A stretch of DNA of 63,201 nucleotides, taken from assembly GCA_947589035.1 (NCBI GenBank), contig CANPYZ010000011.1, positions 1 through 63,201 on the forward strand, in the 5' to 3' direction. The notes beneath the pieces are model-generated. The model was not told the origin of the DNA and made no database searches. It was given only the letters and a program-made list of their open reading frames with translations. Both the position numbers and the translations under genes were made by a program. Shown here in pieces: positions 47,511 through 57,218 of this stretch. This stretch comes from an uncultured Clostridia bacterium (GTDB taxonomy: Bacteria; Bacillota; Clostridia; Oscillospirales; Ruminococcaceae). Numbering within the stretch: the first letter of the stretch is position 1; each line of letters begins with the position of its first letter.

Positions 47511-48557
47511 TTATTTTCCTGCTGGGTTAATCATGAATTGAATATCATCGTCGTTAATGTTTTCTTTCGTAATCAGTGCAGAACCGGTGTCGTTCATCGT
47601 TGCCGGAATGGTTTCACCATTCAACAAGTAAGATGCCGCCTGAACGCCGAAATATCCCATGTTATAAGGGTTCTGTGTCACCACGCCCGCAAGAATGCCA
47701 TTGTCTAAATACGCATCTGCGCCGTTGAAATAGTCAAATCCAATGACTTGCACTTCCCCTTCCTGAATTACGCCGTCAGCAATTAAGCTTTCCACGCCCT
47801 GACAAACACCAACCGTTGTTGGCTGATTCGATGCGAAAACAATGTCAATGTCATTGCTGTCGTCTCCGTCATCTTTCCGTTCTTTTACCATGCTGATGAT
47901 TTTTTCCTTGCTTTCTTCCGTGTCGCCGTGGCAGTTTTCTGAATCTAACATTTCCACGCCTTCCACGCCCTCAAAACAATTCACGAACCCGTCACGGCGG
48001 TCAATTGCTGTCTGGGAAATTTCATCATGCGTTAATACCGCAACAACATGATTTTCGTCTTCGGTGTCCTCTTCAATCATTTTCAATGCATACTGTCCGC
48101 CGGACTGTGCTGCATATTCGTTCTGTGTGCCTAAAAATGCTGCTCTGTCCGCAAAAGACACATCACTGTCAATTGTAATAATTTCCACGCCTTTGTCATG
48201 GGCAGCTTGTAATGTGTCGTTCAGTTCGTCCACGACTACAGGCGCAAGCACAATGACTTTCGCACCGTCGGAAACTGCCTGATTGATGAGTGTAATTTGT
48301 TCCTCATAATCTTCTTTTTCGGGGGCAGTGTAGGAAATGTCTAAATTCAATTCCGTTCGGGCATCTTCAACGGCTTTTTTCACAGCGTCCCAATAGGAAT
48401 CGGCACTTTTGCAAATGACCGCAATCGGCGCACCGCCGGAAGAAGATGTTCCGCCGGAATCAGGCGTTGTGCCGGAATCGGCTGTTCCCGTTCCTCCGCA
48501 GGCGGTACACGCCACGGTAAGCAGAAACGCTGACAAAACAGCAAGTACTTTTTTCAT
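47511..48557 (-). CDS. sugar ABC transporter substrate-binding lipoprotein (RbsB-like)
   Basis: 348 residues. Lipoprotein signal with Cys in VACTACGG, then a Gly/Ser/Thr linker. Periplasmic-binding-protein fold of the ribose class: AVICKSADSYWDAVKKAVEDA, VIVLAPVVVDELNDTLQAAHDKGVEIITIDSDV. No ATPase or permease gene is adjacent, so it works with a distant transporter or as a sensor protein. Confidence 0.9.
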   Translation of the reverse strand: MKKVLAVLSAFLLTVACTACGGTGTADSGTTPDSGGTSSSGGAPIAVICKSADSYWDAVKKAVEDARTELNLDISYTAPEKEDYEEQITLINQAVSDGAKVIVLAPVVVDELNDTLQAAHDKGVEIITIDSDVSFADRAAFLGTQNEYAAQSGGQYALKMIEEDTEDENHVVAVLTHDEISQTAIDRRDGFVNCFEGVEGVEMLDSENCHGDTEESKEKIISMVKERKDDGDDSNDIDIVFASNQPTTVGVCQGVESLIADGVIQEGEVQVIGFDYFNGADAYLDNGILAGVVTQNPYNMGYFGVQAASYLLNGETIPATMNDTGSALITKENINDDDIQFMINPAGK

Positions 48558-48598
48558 GGAAAAATTCTCTCCTTTTTTTATAAAATGCTTATTTATCT

Positions 48599-48627
48599 AT
48601 TATAACACAAATTATCAGAAATTGCAA
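48599..48627 (-). promoter_or_regulatory. promoter of the sugar-binding protein gene
   Basis: Minus strand TTGCAA (48622-48627), 17-bp spacer, TATAAT (48599-48604). Confidence 0.8.
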
Positions 48628-48656
48628 GGCTTTTTGAAAAATTTTCCTAAAAATTA

Positions 48657-48875
48657 ACCCCTCTGTCGAACCCCTCTGGTAACCCCTCTGTCAGCTTCGC
48701 TGACATCTCCCCTTTCAGGGGAGACTTGTTCCACGTGGAACATTTGCCTCCCCTATCAGGGGAGGTGGCACGCAGTGCCGGAGGGGTGCGGCGGAGGGGG
48801 TACCCTCTGTGACCCCTCTGTCGCTTTCAGCGACATCTCCCACCCCCTGCCCCCTTTCAGGGGGTTCAGGGGAGA
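48657..48875. repeat. REP-like palindrome cluster with parS
   Basis: Tandem units GTCAGCTTCGCTGAC + CTCCCCTTTCAGGGGAG, then parS, then CTCCCCTATCAGGGGAGG + GGCACGCAGTGCC, then GTCGCTTTCAGCGAC with CCCCCTTTCAGGGGG. No gene. Confidence 0.85.
48727..48742. promoter_or_regulatory. parS: parS site
   Basis: Perfect TGTTCCACGTGGAACA inside a REP-like cluster. Confidence 0.85.
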
Positions 48876-48878
48876 CAT

Positions 48879-50264
48879 TTATTCATAGCCGAAATATAAT
48901 TCTTTCGTGTTGACATCAACATTTGCGAAAATTCTTCCCCCGTCCGGTGAAAGTAAATCCATATACCACATTGGCACACAAGCTATTCCCTGAAATTGGT
49001 GATTTTCGTCGTAGAAAAATATTGTTCCGAAACCAAGTTGAATATCTTCCACATCAAAAACTTGTTCTGACGGTAAATGTTCCGAAATAATCTGGCAGGC
49101 TTCCGCCAAAGAACAATAGTCTTTCGGCAGCATTTGCTGATAATCGAATTTTCTGGTTAGCATCGGCGGAAAATAACAATAGTCCACGGAATCAGAACTT
49201 AACATAAGCATTTGCACATACTGCCCGTTTACGGCTCTGTTTTCGTTTTCGTAACGGCTTCTTTTCCGGTTGTCAATTAAATAATGACTAATTCTTGTTC
49301 CCACGGAAAACGTGAACAAATAACCTTTCCTGCCGTCTTTCAATTCAATTTCTTCTATTTTTTCGGGGCTTTCCATCATTTCATAACTTTCCGGAAATAA
49401 TTCACTTTCATTCAGCCGGCGAATATCATTTTTCAGAAATTCATCCACTTCCTGAAATTCTACTGTCTGATTTCCGAACGTCAGCAAATAGTCATCAGAA
49501 TAAAAATACCCCTGTTTAGCAATTAACGAAATTCCTTGATTTTCTTCCGGTGTCCAGAGAGAATTATTTTGTAAAGTTTGATTCTGTATGTAGAAATTCC
49601 CGAATTTGTCCATTTCCGCATAAATTAATTCATTCTGATAAATTAATTTTTCCGATTCTTCAATTGTCTGCCCTGTGGAAGATTTCACCTGTTCTGAATT
49701 AAAGGCACTCCCTGAAAAACTTTCCACGGCGTTTTTCATGAATAGCAAATCCGCACCGGATAAATTCGTTGTTTCATAAAAATTCTGGTAAATATTCCCA
49801 GCACTGGAATTGAACAGCGAAAATCCATAGCCTTCTATGTGCAAATTAGAATAACTATCTTCCTCAAAATTCTGTGTCGGATTTTTGTAATAAATCGGCG
49901 GTTCTGTCTGCTGAACGGCTTCAATGGCTTTCCGTTCTTCTTCGTCGAGTTCTGCTGCTTGCAAAATATTTTCCGCATTAAGGGAAATTTCCGTTGTTGT
50001 TTCCGTTTCAGTAGTTATTGTTCCAATTTCTGTTCCGGTTGTTTCCGTTGTTGTAATGGTTTTCCCTGAATCAGAAATTTTCGTTTCTGTTTCAGTTTCT
50101 GTTTCTGAAAAATTTTCCGTTTCCGTTTCGGAAATCATTTCAGAAATCGTTTCTGTTCTTGTTACTGTTTCGGAAAAAATTTCTTTTTCAGGGGTTTTGT
50201 CTTTTTTGCACCCTGTAAACCCGATACAAGCTAACAACAACATGAAAATTAACATTCTTTTCAT
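48879..50264 (-). CDS. paralogous lipoprotein family, member 1
   Basis: 461 residues from the ATG after AGGAGTGATTGTG; a longer frame starting MFHVEH is only the parS site read as codons. Signal MKRMLIFMLLLACIGFTGC with lipobox, then KKDK, then a Glu/Thr/Ser linker of about 80 residues. The globular part (about 115-461) ends ACVPMWYMDLLSPDGGRIFANVDVNTKELYFGYE, shared by all members. Function unknown; surface-anchored. Confidence 0.85.
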   Translation of the reverse strand: MKRMLIFMLLLACIGFTGCKKDKTPEKEIFSETVTRTETISEMISETETENFSETETETETKISDSGKTITTTETTGTEIGTITTETETTTEISLNAENILQAAELDEEERKAIEAVQQTEPPIYYKNPTQNFEEDSYSNLHIEGYGFSLFNSSAGNIYQNFYETTNLSGADLLFMKNAVESFSGSAFNSEQVKSSTGQTIEESEKLIYQNELIYAEMDKFGNFYIQNQTLQNNSLWTPEENQGISLIAKQGYFYSDDYLLTFGNQTVEFQEVDEFLKNDIRRLNESELFPESYEMMESPEKIEEIELKDGRKGYLFTFSVGTRISHYLIDNRKRSRYENENRAVNGQYVQMLMLSSDSVDYCYFPPMLTRKFDYQQMLPKDYCSLAEACQIISEHLPSEQVFDVEDIQLGFGTIFFYDENHQFQGIACVPMWYMDLLSPDGGRIFANVDVNTKELYFGYE

Positions 50265-50301
50265 CACAATCACTCCTAAGAAATTTATTAAAATTTGATT
50301 A

Positions 50302-50317
50302 TGTTCCACGTGGAACA
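50302..50317. promoter_or_regulatory. parS: parS site
   Basis: Perfect TGTTCCACGTGGAACA, 38 bp ahead of member 1's start. Confidence 0.85.
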
Positions 50318-50489
50318 TTTAACCCCCTTGTCACTGCGTGACATTCCCCCTTTCAGAGGGAACATGCCTCCCCTGCAAGGGAAGGTGCCGCCGAAGGCGG
50401 CGGAGGGGTGCGGCGGAGGGGTTGACCCCTCTGTCAACTTCGTTGACATCTCCCACCCCCTGCCCCCTTTCAGGGGGTTCAAGGGAGAC
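50318..50489. repeat. REP-like palindrome cluster
   Basis: GTCACTGCGTGAC, CTCCCCTGCAAGGG, GCCGCCGAAGGCGGC and GTCAACTTCGTTGAC units, each with an accompanying C/G palindrome. Confidence 0.85.
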
Positions 50490-50491
50490 TT

Positions 50492-51871
50492 CTATTCATA
50501 GCTGAAATATAATTCCCTCGTGTCAACATCAATATTTGCGAAAGTCGTTTCCCCTTCCGGTGAAAGTAAATCCATATACCACATTGGCACGCAAGCCATT
50601 CCCTGAAATTGATGTTCTTCATCATAGAAAAATACTGTCCCCAAACCGAGTTGAATATTTTCCACGTCGAAAACTTGATTTAATGGCAAACGTTCCGAAA
50701 GAATCTGGCAAGCTTCCGCCAAAGTGCAATATTTCCCGGGCAACATTTGCTGATAGTCGGATTTTCTGGTTAAAATCGGCGGTAAATAGATATAGTCCAC
50801 TGAATCAGAATTTAACATGAATATTTGCACATACTGCCCATTTACGGCTCTGTTTTCATTTTCGTAGCGGCTTCTTGTCCGGCTGTCTATCGTGTACTGA
50901 CTAATTTTAGTTTTCACGGAATAGGTAAACAAACAACCAATTCTGCCGTCTTTCAGCTGAATTTCTTCTATTTTTTGGGGATTGAGAATTGTATATCTTT
51001 CCGGAAATAGTTCACTTTCCACTGAATGAATATAACTTGCCAGAAACATATTCACTTCCTGAAATTTCATTGTCTGATTTCCGAACGTCAGCAAACATTC
51101 ATCATAAAAATGTCTCTTTTCAGCAATCAGCGAAATTTCCTGATTTTCTTCCGGTGTCCAGAGGGGATCATTTTGTAAAGTGTTATTCTGCATGTAGAAA
51201 TTTCCGAATTTGTCCATTTCCGTATAAATTAATTCATTCTGGTAAATTAATTTTTCCGATTCTTCAAGGCTTTTTCCTGTGGAAGATTTCACCTGTTCTG
51301 CATGAAAAGCACTCCCTGAAACATTTTCCACGGCATTCTTCAGGAAAAGTAAATCTGCACCGGATAAATTTGCCGTTTCGTAGAAATCCTGATAAACATT
51401 TCCAGAAGCAGAACTGAACGCTCCAAAACTAACATTCTCTATGCGCAAATTGGAATAATTCTCTTCTTCAAAATTTAATACCGGATTTTGATAATAAATC
51501 GGCGGTTCTGTCTGCTGAACGGCTTCAAAGGCTTTCCGTTCTTCTTCATCGAGTTCTGCTGCTTGCAAAATATTTTCTGCATTAAGGGAAATTTCCGTTG
51601 CTGTTTCCGTTCCGGTAGTTGTTCCGGTTTTCGTTCCGGTTGTTTCTGGTGTTGTCGTCGTTTTCCCTGAAGGGGAAGTTTCTGTTTCTGGTTTTGCTTT
51701 TGTTTTCGTTTCTGAAAAATTTTCCGTTTCCGTTTCGGAAATCATTTCAGAAATAGTTTCTGTTCTTGTTGCTGTTTCGGAAAAAATTTCTTTTTCAGGG
51801 GTTTTGTCTTTTTTGCACCCTGTAAACCCGATACAAGCTAACAGCAACACACAAATTAACATTTTTTTCAT
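50492..51871 (-). CDS. paralogous lipoprotein family, member 2
   Basis: 459 residues from the ATG after AGGAGTGATTACA. Signal MKKMLICVLLLACIGFTGC. Same layout as member 1 with a Thr/Glu linker and the motif VKSSTGKSLEESEKLIYQNELIY. Ends GMACVPMWYMDLLSPEG ... RELYFSYE. Close paralogue of members 1, 4 and 6. Confidence 0.85.
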   Translation of the reverse strand: MKKMLICVLLLACIGFTGCKKDKTPEKEIFSETATRTETISEMISETETENFSETKTKAKPETETSPSGKTTTTPETTGTKTGTTTGTETATEISLNAENILQAAELDEEERKAFEAVQQTEPPIYYQNPVLNFEEENYSNLRIENVSFGAFSSASGNVYQDFYETANLSGADLLFLKNAVENVSGSAFHAEQVKSSTGKSLEESEKLIYQNELIYTEMDKFGNFYMQNNTLQNDPLWTPEENQEISLIAEKRHFYDECLLTFGNQTMKFQEVNMFLASYIHSVESELFPERYTILNPQKIEEIQLKDGRIGCLFTYSVKTKISQYTIDSRTRSRYENENRAVNGQYVQIFMLNSDSVDYIYLPPILTRKSDYQQMLPGKYCTLAEACQILSERLPLNQVFDVENIQLGLGTVFFYDEEHQFQGMACVPMWYMDLLSPEGETTFANIDVDTRELYFSYE

Positions 51872-51898
51872 TGTAATCACTCCTAAAAAATTCATTAA

Positions 51899-52093
51899 CC
51901 CCTTAACCCCTCCGGCACTCCGTGCCACCTCCCACCCCCTGCCCCCTTTCAGGGGGTTCAAGGGAGACTTGTTTCTCCTGAAGTTGTCTCCCCTGTAAGG
52001 GGAGATGTCGCCAAAGGCGACAGAGGGGTTAAATGTTCCACGTGGAACATTTGTCTCTCCTGTAAGGGGAGGTGCCACAAAGCAGCGGAGGGG
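51899..52093. repeat. REP-like palindrome cluster with parS
   Basis: GGCACTCCGTGCC, CCCCCTTTCAGGGGG, GTCGCCAAAGGCGAC with CTCCCCTGTAAGGGGAG, then parS. Confidence 0.85.
52034..52049. promoter_or_regulatory. parS: parS site
   Basis: Perfect TGTTCCACGTGGAACA between REP-like units. Confidence 0.85.
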
Positions 52094-53434
52094 TTATTCT
52101 TCCCTAATCCAGCATTTTTCGCCGGAATGTTCCGGCTGGTCATCGTACCAAGTGAATATTTCCTTCGTGACAGCATCTATGCCAATACCGAATTGAACAT
52201 GCCCCTGCTGGCGTTCTGTTTCATTCGTTTCAAAAACAAATTCATAAACCGGTGTTAAAACATAGCCGAGAAATATTTTTTCCGGACTGTAAAGCTTTTC
52301 CGTTGCATAGACTAAACTTCCGGAAAGTAAATTCCTATTTTCCGTTAGTGTTTCGTCGGCAAGGCGGAAAGCTTCCTGCTGGTCAATCAATAAAACCTGC
52401 GGATTCTGATTCGGGCGGAAATCGGTAATTTGCTTTTGTGTGGGCTGCCCTGAAAGATACCCTATTTGCAGAAAGCCAATTTCCCCTTTCCGGAAAAAGC
52501 CAATTTTCGCCGTTGTTCCGGTGATTTGTTTCACGCCGTCGGGCGATTCCCCGAACGCTAAAACAGGGATATCCCGACTAATTAACGGAACATCTAAAAT
52601 CACTGCCTGATTGCCGTCAGAAAAATTCTGAATTTCTATTCGAATTTCCGGGTCATTAAAACTATACTCTTTCCCGAAATATTGAAATTGTTCCCACATC
52701 GTGAGAAAAATTTCCTGGATACTGACTTTTTCCCCGTCAAGCATCACAAAATCTGAATCATAAACGAAATCTTCTTTCTGATATAAAGTCTGAAAAAATT
52801 TTCCGTTTTCCGTTCGTTCTGTCTTAACTGCATATACTGACGGCGAAATGGCTTGCTGATACACGGAAACAGGATTTTCCGGAAAATCTTTGCTTTTTAT
52901 TTCTAAATCCTGTGAAAGAATATCACATTGCAGAATAGTTTCTTCATCTTCATAAACTAAATTTTCCACTTCCGCATAATTTTCTTCCGGAATAGAAGAA
53001 AAATTCATTTTCTTATCCGGCATAATGCAGAATAAATTCTTCTCTTCAAGCGCATTTCCGGAAAAATTTTCCCACACCTGCGCAACGAGTGAAACATCTT
53101 TTTCGGAAAACCGTTCCACTTCAAAAAATCGTTGTTCAATACTGCCAACAATAGTGACAATTTCGTAAAATTTCGTTCCGTTCTGAATATGCTGCAATTC
53201 AGGTAAATTTTCTTCTCTGATAGAACTGTAATTCACCCACGGCTGCGGGGTGAAATCCGGAACGGTTTCTTCCGTTTCTGAAAAAGTTTCCGTTTCCGTT
53301 CCGGAATTAGTTTCAGAAACAGTTTCTGTTTTCGTCGTTTCGGGGGAAGTTTCTTTTTCAAGAAGTTTATCTTTTTTGCACCCCATAAACCCAATACAAG
53401 ACAACACCAGCATGAAAATTAACATTTTTTTCAT
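52094..53434 (-). CDS. paralogous lipoprotein family, divergent member 3
   Basis: 446 residues from the ATG after AGGAGTGATTGTG. Shares the signal (MKKMLIFMLVLSCIGFMGCKKDK) and short Glu/Thr linker, but the globular part differs from the other members (TVPDFTPQPWVNYSSIREENL, TPVYEFVFETNETERQQGHVQFGIGIDAVTKEIFTWYD). It keeps the general order of a C-terminal SLAV/AFRLADETLTE-type helix before the last strands. Distant homology is likely. Confidence 0.8.
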   Translation of the reverse strand: MKKMLIFMLVLSCIGFMGCKKDKLLEKETSPETTKTETVSETNSGTETETFSETEETVPDFTPQPWVNYSSIREENLPELQHIQNGTKFYEIVTIVGSIEQRFFEVERFSEKDVSLVAQVWENFSGNALEEKNLFCIMPDKKMNFSSIPEENYAEVENLVYEDEETILQCDILSQDLEIKSKDFPENPVSVYQQAISPSVYAVKTERTENGKFFQTLYQKEDFVYDSDFVMLDGEKVSIQEIFLTMWEQFQYFGKEYSFNDPEIRIEIQNFSDGNQAVILDVPLISRDIPVLAFGESPDGVKQITGTTAKIGFFRKGEIGFLQIGYLSGQPTQKQITDFRPNQNPQVLLIDQQEAFRLADETLTENRNLLSGSLVYATEKLYSPEKIFLGYVLTPVYEFVFETNETERQQGHVQFGIGIDAVTKEIFTWYDDQPEHSGEKCWIREE

Positions 53435-53457
53435 CACAATCACTCCTAAAAATTTCA

Positions 53458-53664
53458 TTAACCCCTTGACCCCTCCGGCACTGCGTGCCACCTCCCACCC
53501 CCAGCCCCCTTTCAGGGGGTTCAGGGGAGGCAAATGTTCCACGTGGAACATTTAACCCCCTTGGCACTACGTGACATTCCCCCTTTCAGGGGGAACATGC
53601 CTCCCATGTAAGGGGAGGTGCCGCCGAAGGCGGCGGAGGGGTGCGGCGGAGGGGTTACCAGAGG
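53458..53664. repeat. REP-like palindrome cluster with parS
   Basis: GGCACTGCGTGCC, CCCCCTTTCAGGGGG, parS, then GTGAC-type and GCCGCCGAAGGCGGC units. Confidence 0.85.
53535..53550. promoter_or_regulatory. parS: parS site
   Basis: Perfect TGTTCCACGTGGAACA. Confidence 0.85.
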
Positions 53665-53666
53665 GG

Positions 53667-55043
53667 TCATTCATAGCTGAAATATAATTCCCTCGTGTCA
53701 GCATCGACATTTGCGAAAATGACTTCCCCTTCCGGTGAAAGTAAATCCATATACCACATTGGCACGCAAGCCATGCCCTGAAATTGATGTTCTTCATCAT
53801 AGAAAAACACTGTCCCGAATCCGAGCTGAATATTTTTCACATCAAAAACCTGATCTGACGGCAAACTGTCCGAAAGAATCTGGCAGGCTTCCGCTAAAGT
53901 GCAATATTTTCCAGATAACATTTGCTGATAGTCTGGTTTTCTGGTTAAAATTGGCGGTAAATAGAGATAGTCCACGGAATCAGGATTTAACATAAAAATC
54001 TGCACATACTGCCCGTTTACGGCTCTGTTTTCATTTTCGTAGCGGCTTCTTTTCCGATTGTCTGCCCCCACAGAATATGTCAACAAGCAACCAATTCTGC
54101 CGTCTTTCAGCTGAACTTCTTCTATTTTGTCAGGGTTGGCTTCGAGGTTGATGTGATGCTTTTCCGGAAGTAATTCACCTTTATTCAGCTGATTAAGATA
54201 ATTATTCAGAAATTCATTCACTTCCTGAAGTGTCACTTCTTGCTGTTCAAACGTCAATACAGTCTTAGTCGAATAAAAAACACCATGCATGTCTTTATCA
54301 ACAACCGAAGTTTGATTTCCTTCCGGTGTCCAGAGGGAATTATTTTGTAAAGTGTTATTCTGCATGTAGAAATTTCCATATTTATCCATTTCCACATAAA
54401 GAGAATCATTCTGATAAATCAATTTTTCTGATTCTTCAAGGCTTTTCCCTGTGGAAGATTTCACCTGTTCCGCATCAAAATCACTTTCTGAAACATTTTC
54501 CACGACGTTTTTCAGAAAAAGTAAATCTGCACCAGATAAATTTTTTGTTTCATAGAAATCTTGGTAAATATTTCCTTCTGAAGAATTGAATTTTGCAAAA
54601 AACATATTCCCTATGTGCAGATTGGAATAACCTTCCCGATCAAAATCTAATTCCGGATTATGATAATAAATTGGTGGTTCTGTCTGCTGAACGGCTTCAA
54701 TAGCTTTCCGTTCTTCTTCGTCAATTTCCGCTTCCTGTAAAGCATTTTCCGCATTAAGGGAAATTTCCGTTGTTGTTTCCGTTCCGGTCGTTGTTGTTCC
54801 GGTTTCTGTTGTTGTTGTTGTCGTTTTCCCTGAATCGGAAGTTTCTGTTCCGGTTGCAGTTTCTGTTTCTGCTGTTGTTTTCGTTTCCGGAAAATCTTCT
54901 GTTTCCGTTCCGGAATTGGTTTCAGAAACAGTTTCTGTTCTTGTTGTTTCGGGGGAAGTTTCTTTTTCAAGAAATTTATCTTTTTTGCACCCCGTAAACC
55001 CGATACAAGCTAATAACAACACACAAAGTAATAATTTTTTCAT
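53667..55043 (-). CDS. paralogous lipoprotein family, member 4
   Basis: 458 residues from the ATG after AGGAGTGATTACA. Signal MKKLLLCVLLLACIGFTGC. Long Thr/Glu linker (about 25-85), then the conserved core with SSTGKSLEESEKLIYQND, YCTLAEACQILSDSLPSDQVFDV and C-terminal MACVPMWYMDLLSPEGEVIF. Confidence 0.85.
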   Translation of the reverse strand: MKKLLLCVLLLACIGFTGCKKDKFLEKETSPETTRTETVSETNSGTETEDFPETKTTAETETATGTETSDSGKTTTTTTETGTTTTGTETTTEISLNAENALQEAEIDEEERKAIEAVQQTEPPIYYHNPELDFDREGYSNLHIGNMFFAKFNSSEGNIYQDFYETKNLSGADLLFLKNVVENVSESDFDAEQVKSSTGKSLEESEKLIYQNDSLYVEMDKYGNFYMQNNTLQNNSLWTPEGNQTSVVDKDMHGVFYSTKTVLTFEQQEVTLQEVNEFLNNYLNQLNKGELLPEKHHINLEANPDKIEEVQLKDGRIGCLLTYSVGADNRKRSRYENENRAVNGQYVQIFMLNPDSVDYLYLPPILTRKPDYQQMLSGKYCTLAEACQILSDSLPSDQVFDVKNIQLGFGTVFFYDEEHQFQGMACVPMWYMDLLSPEGEVIFANVDADTRELYFSYE

Positions 55044-55068
55044 TGTAATCACTCCTGAAATTCATTTC

Positions 55069-55590
55069 TTAGCAATATACGCCTAATATTTTTCCATCGT
55101 CCTGACGAATGACCGTGAACGCCATTTTCCCTGAACTTACCTGCATTGTCACAATCCAGACGGCATATTCTTCCTGAAATTGTACAGTAAATTCCGTTTT
55201 CTGGCTATTCACATAAGATTCCCCGACTAACTCCGCTAAAGCAATTTTCCCTTTTGTTTCAGCGTCTTCTTCCGATTCAATTTCCCCGAAAACCCTTTCC
55301 GAAAGTCTTTCTGCATCGTTCTGCATAAATTCCGCAAAATCGCCGGACACTTCCGCATCATAGGAAAATTCTTTTTCACAAATTAGTTTTAATAACTTTC
55401 TTTCCCTGAATTTTTCATCATCTTCCGGAATAGTTTCCGGTAAAGCCGTTTCCGTAACGGAAATTTCCGTTTCCGGTGCTAACGTCTGTACGGGAATTGT
55501 TTCAATAGCAATATTTTCCGGAACACTCTGGCAGCCAGTCAGCAACGCCGCTGAACAACACCACAAGAATAATAAATTTTTCTTCTTCAT
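55069..55590 (-). CDS. short lipoprotein, unknown function
   Basis: 173 residues from the ATG placed eight bases after AGGAG, as in its neighbours. Signal MKKKNLLFLWCCSAALLTGC. The mature part is not obviously related to the larger family. It lies among them in the same direction and shares the same translation-start context. Confidence 0.75.
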   Translation of the reverse strand: MKKKNLLFLWCCSAALLTGCQSVPENIAIETIPVQTLAPETEISVTETALPETIPEDDEKFRERKLLKLICEKEFSYDAEVSGDFAEFMQNDAERLSERVFGEIESEEDAETKGKIALAELVGESYVNSQKTEFTVQFQEEYAVWIVTMQVSSGKMAFTVIRQDDGKILGVYC

Positions 55591-55612
55591 CATAATCACT
55601 CCTAAAATTTGA

Positions 55613-55662
55613 TAACCCCTCTGTCACCCCCTGCCCCCTTTCAGGGGGTTCAAGGGAGACAT
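55613..55662. repeat. REP-like palindrome
   Basis: CCCCTCTGTCACCCCCTGCC with CCCCCTTTCAGGGGG directly after the stop of member 5. Confidence 0.7.
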
Positions 55663-57165
55663 TTATTCATAGCTGAAATATAATTCTTTCGTGTCTAAAT
55701 TCACATCAGCGAAAATCATTTCCCCGGTTGGTGAAATAAGTTCCACGTGGAACATTGGCACGCAAGCGGAACCTTGAAACTGATGGTTTTCATCATTTAA
55801 AAACACTGTTTCATAAAAGATTCTTACTAAACCGCTTACCCGATAAATTTCCCCCTGCGGCAAGCTATCCGAAATCAATTGAAATGCTTCTGATGAAGTA
55901 CAGAACGTTCCCGACAAATTTTGCTGATAGTCCGGATTTCTGGTTAAAATCGGCGGTAAATAGAGATAATCCACGGAATGCGGACTTAACATTAACACCT
56001 GAACATATTGCCCTTTCACTGCCCTGTCATCATTTTCATAACGGCTTTTCGTCTGGCAGCCCACTTCTAAACCAATGCCGTTATTATATAATTCCTTAGA
56101 AGAAATTTTAAATGTCCATAAATAGCCAATTTTGCCGTCTTCCAATTGAATTTCCCTGACATCAAAGAAATCTTTCATGCTGAAACCCTGCATTTCCATT
56201 TCGCCGTTTTCCTGCTGTACTTCCATATAAATTGTTGTGTTCTTCATCACAAAATTTTCATTACCAATCCAGCCAAGTTCTTCCGCCTGCTGGAAATATT
56301 CATTCAGGAATTGAATTTCTTCCACGGCGGAAACACTTTCTTCCCCAAATGAAAAATTGAGGTCTTTCACTTGGGGGAAATCTCTGCCTTCCACATATCG
56401 GAAATCATCTGACCAAATTATTTGGTTTTCTTGTTCCGGCGAAAAATCATTCGGCAAAGTGTTGCTCTGAATGTGAAAATTTCCGAATTTGTCCATTTCC
56501 GCATAATGGGAATCATTCCGGTAAATTACCTTTTCCGATTCTTCAAGGCTTTTCCCTGTGGAAGATTTCACCTGTTCCGCATCAAAGGCAATTCCTGAAA
56601 CATTTTCCACGGCGTTTTTCATGAATAGTAAATCTGCGCCGGACAGCGTTTTCTTCTCGTAAAAATGTTCCTTAACGTTTGCGCCGTTGTCAGAATATAA
56701 CTTGCCGATAGGGGGAATGTCAATTTGTAAATTCGGGTAGCTGTCCTTGTCAAAATCTAAATTCGGATCTTTGTAATATATCAGCGGTTCTGTCTGCTGA
56801 ACGGCTGCAAAGGCTTTCCGTTCTTCTTCGTCCATTGCTGCCGCTTGTAAAGCGTTTTCCGCATCAAGAAAAACTGCTGTTGTCGTTGTTTCCGGTTTAG
56901 TGGTTGTTCCGGTTTCCGTTCCTGTTCCGGTTGTTGTGGTTTTCCCTGAATGGGAAGTTTCCGTTTCTGTTCCGGTTGCAGTTTTTGTTTTAGATTTTGT
57001 TTTCGTTTTCGTTTCCGGAAAATCTTCTGTTTCCGTTCCGGAATTGGTTTCAGAAATCGTTTCTGTTCTTGTTGTTTCGGGGGAAGTTTCAGCGGATTTG
57101 TCCTTTTTGCAACCCGTAAACCCAATACAAGCTAACGCCAACATGAAAATTAACATTCTTTTCAT
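55663..57165 (-). CDS. paralogous lipoprotein family, member 5
   Basis: 500 residues from the ATG after AGGAGTGATTGTG. Signal MKRMLIFMLALACIGFTGC, long Thr/Glu/Lys linker (about 25-90). The core has an extra segment (about 280-345) rich in Met and Glu (MEVQQENGEMEMQGFSMKDF). C-terminal region SACVPMFHVELISPTGEMIFADVNLDTKELYFSYE contains a parS-like site in its DNA. Confidence 0.85.
   Translation of the reverse strand: MKRMLIFMLALACIGFTGCKKDKSAETSPETTRTETISETNSGTETEDFPETKTKTKSKTKTATGTETETSHSGKTTTTGTGTETGTTTKPETTTTAVFLDAENALQAAAMDEEERKAFAAVQQTEPLIYYKDPNLDFDKDSYPNLQIDIPPIGKLYSDNGANVKEHFYEKKTLSGADLLFMKNAVENVSGIAFDAEQVKSSTGKSLEESEKVIYRNDSHYAEMDKFGNFHIQSNTLPNDFSPEQENQIIWSDDFRYVEGRDFPQVKDLNFSFGEESVSAVEEIQFLNEYFQQAEELGWIGNENFVMKNTTIYMEVQQENGEMEMQGFSMKDFFDVREIQLEDGKIGYLWTFKISSKELYNNGIGLEVGCQTKSRYENDDRAVKGQYVQVLMLSPHSVDYLYLPPILTRNPDYQQNLSGTFCTSSEAFQLISDSLPQGEIYRVSGLVRIFYETVFLNDENHQFQGSACVPMFHVELISPTGEMIFADVNLDTKELYFSYE
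55739..55754. promoter_or_regulatory. parS-like site inside a coding region
   Basis: AGTTCCACGTGGAACA, 15 of 16 to parS, lies within member 5 and encodes MFHVEL where paralogues have MWYMDL or MWHINL. Confidence 0.6.
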
Positions 57166-57202
57166 CACAATCACTCCTAAGAAATTTATTAGAAATTTAT
57201 CA

Positions 57203-57218
57203 TGTTCCACGTGGAACA
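57203..57218. promoter_or_regulatory. parS: parS site
   Basis: Perfect TGTTCCACGTGGAACA ahead of member 5. Confidence 0.85.

Noticed and set aside
50265-50318. N-terminal extensions starting MFHVEH on several lipoproteins
   Set aside because: MFHVEH is the parS palindrome translated. True starts lie downstream after AGGAGTGATT and begin with lipoprotein signals.
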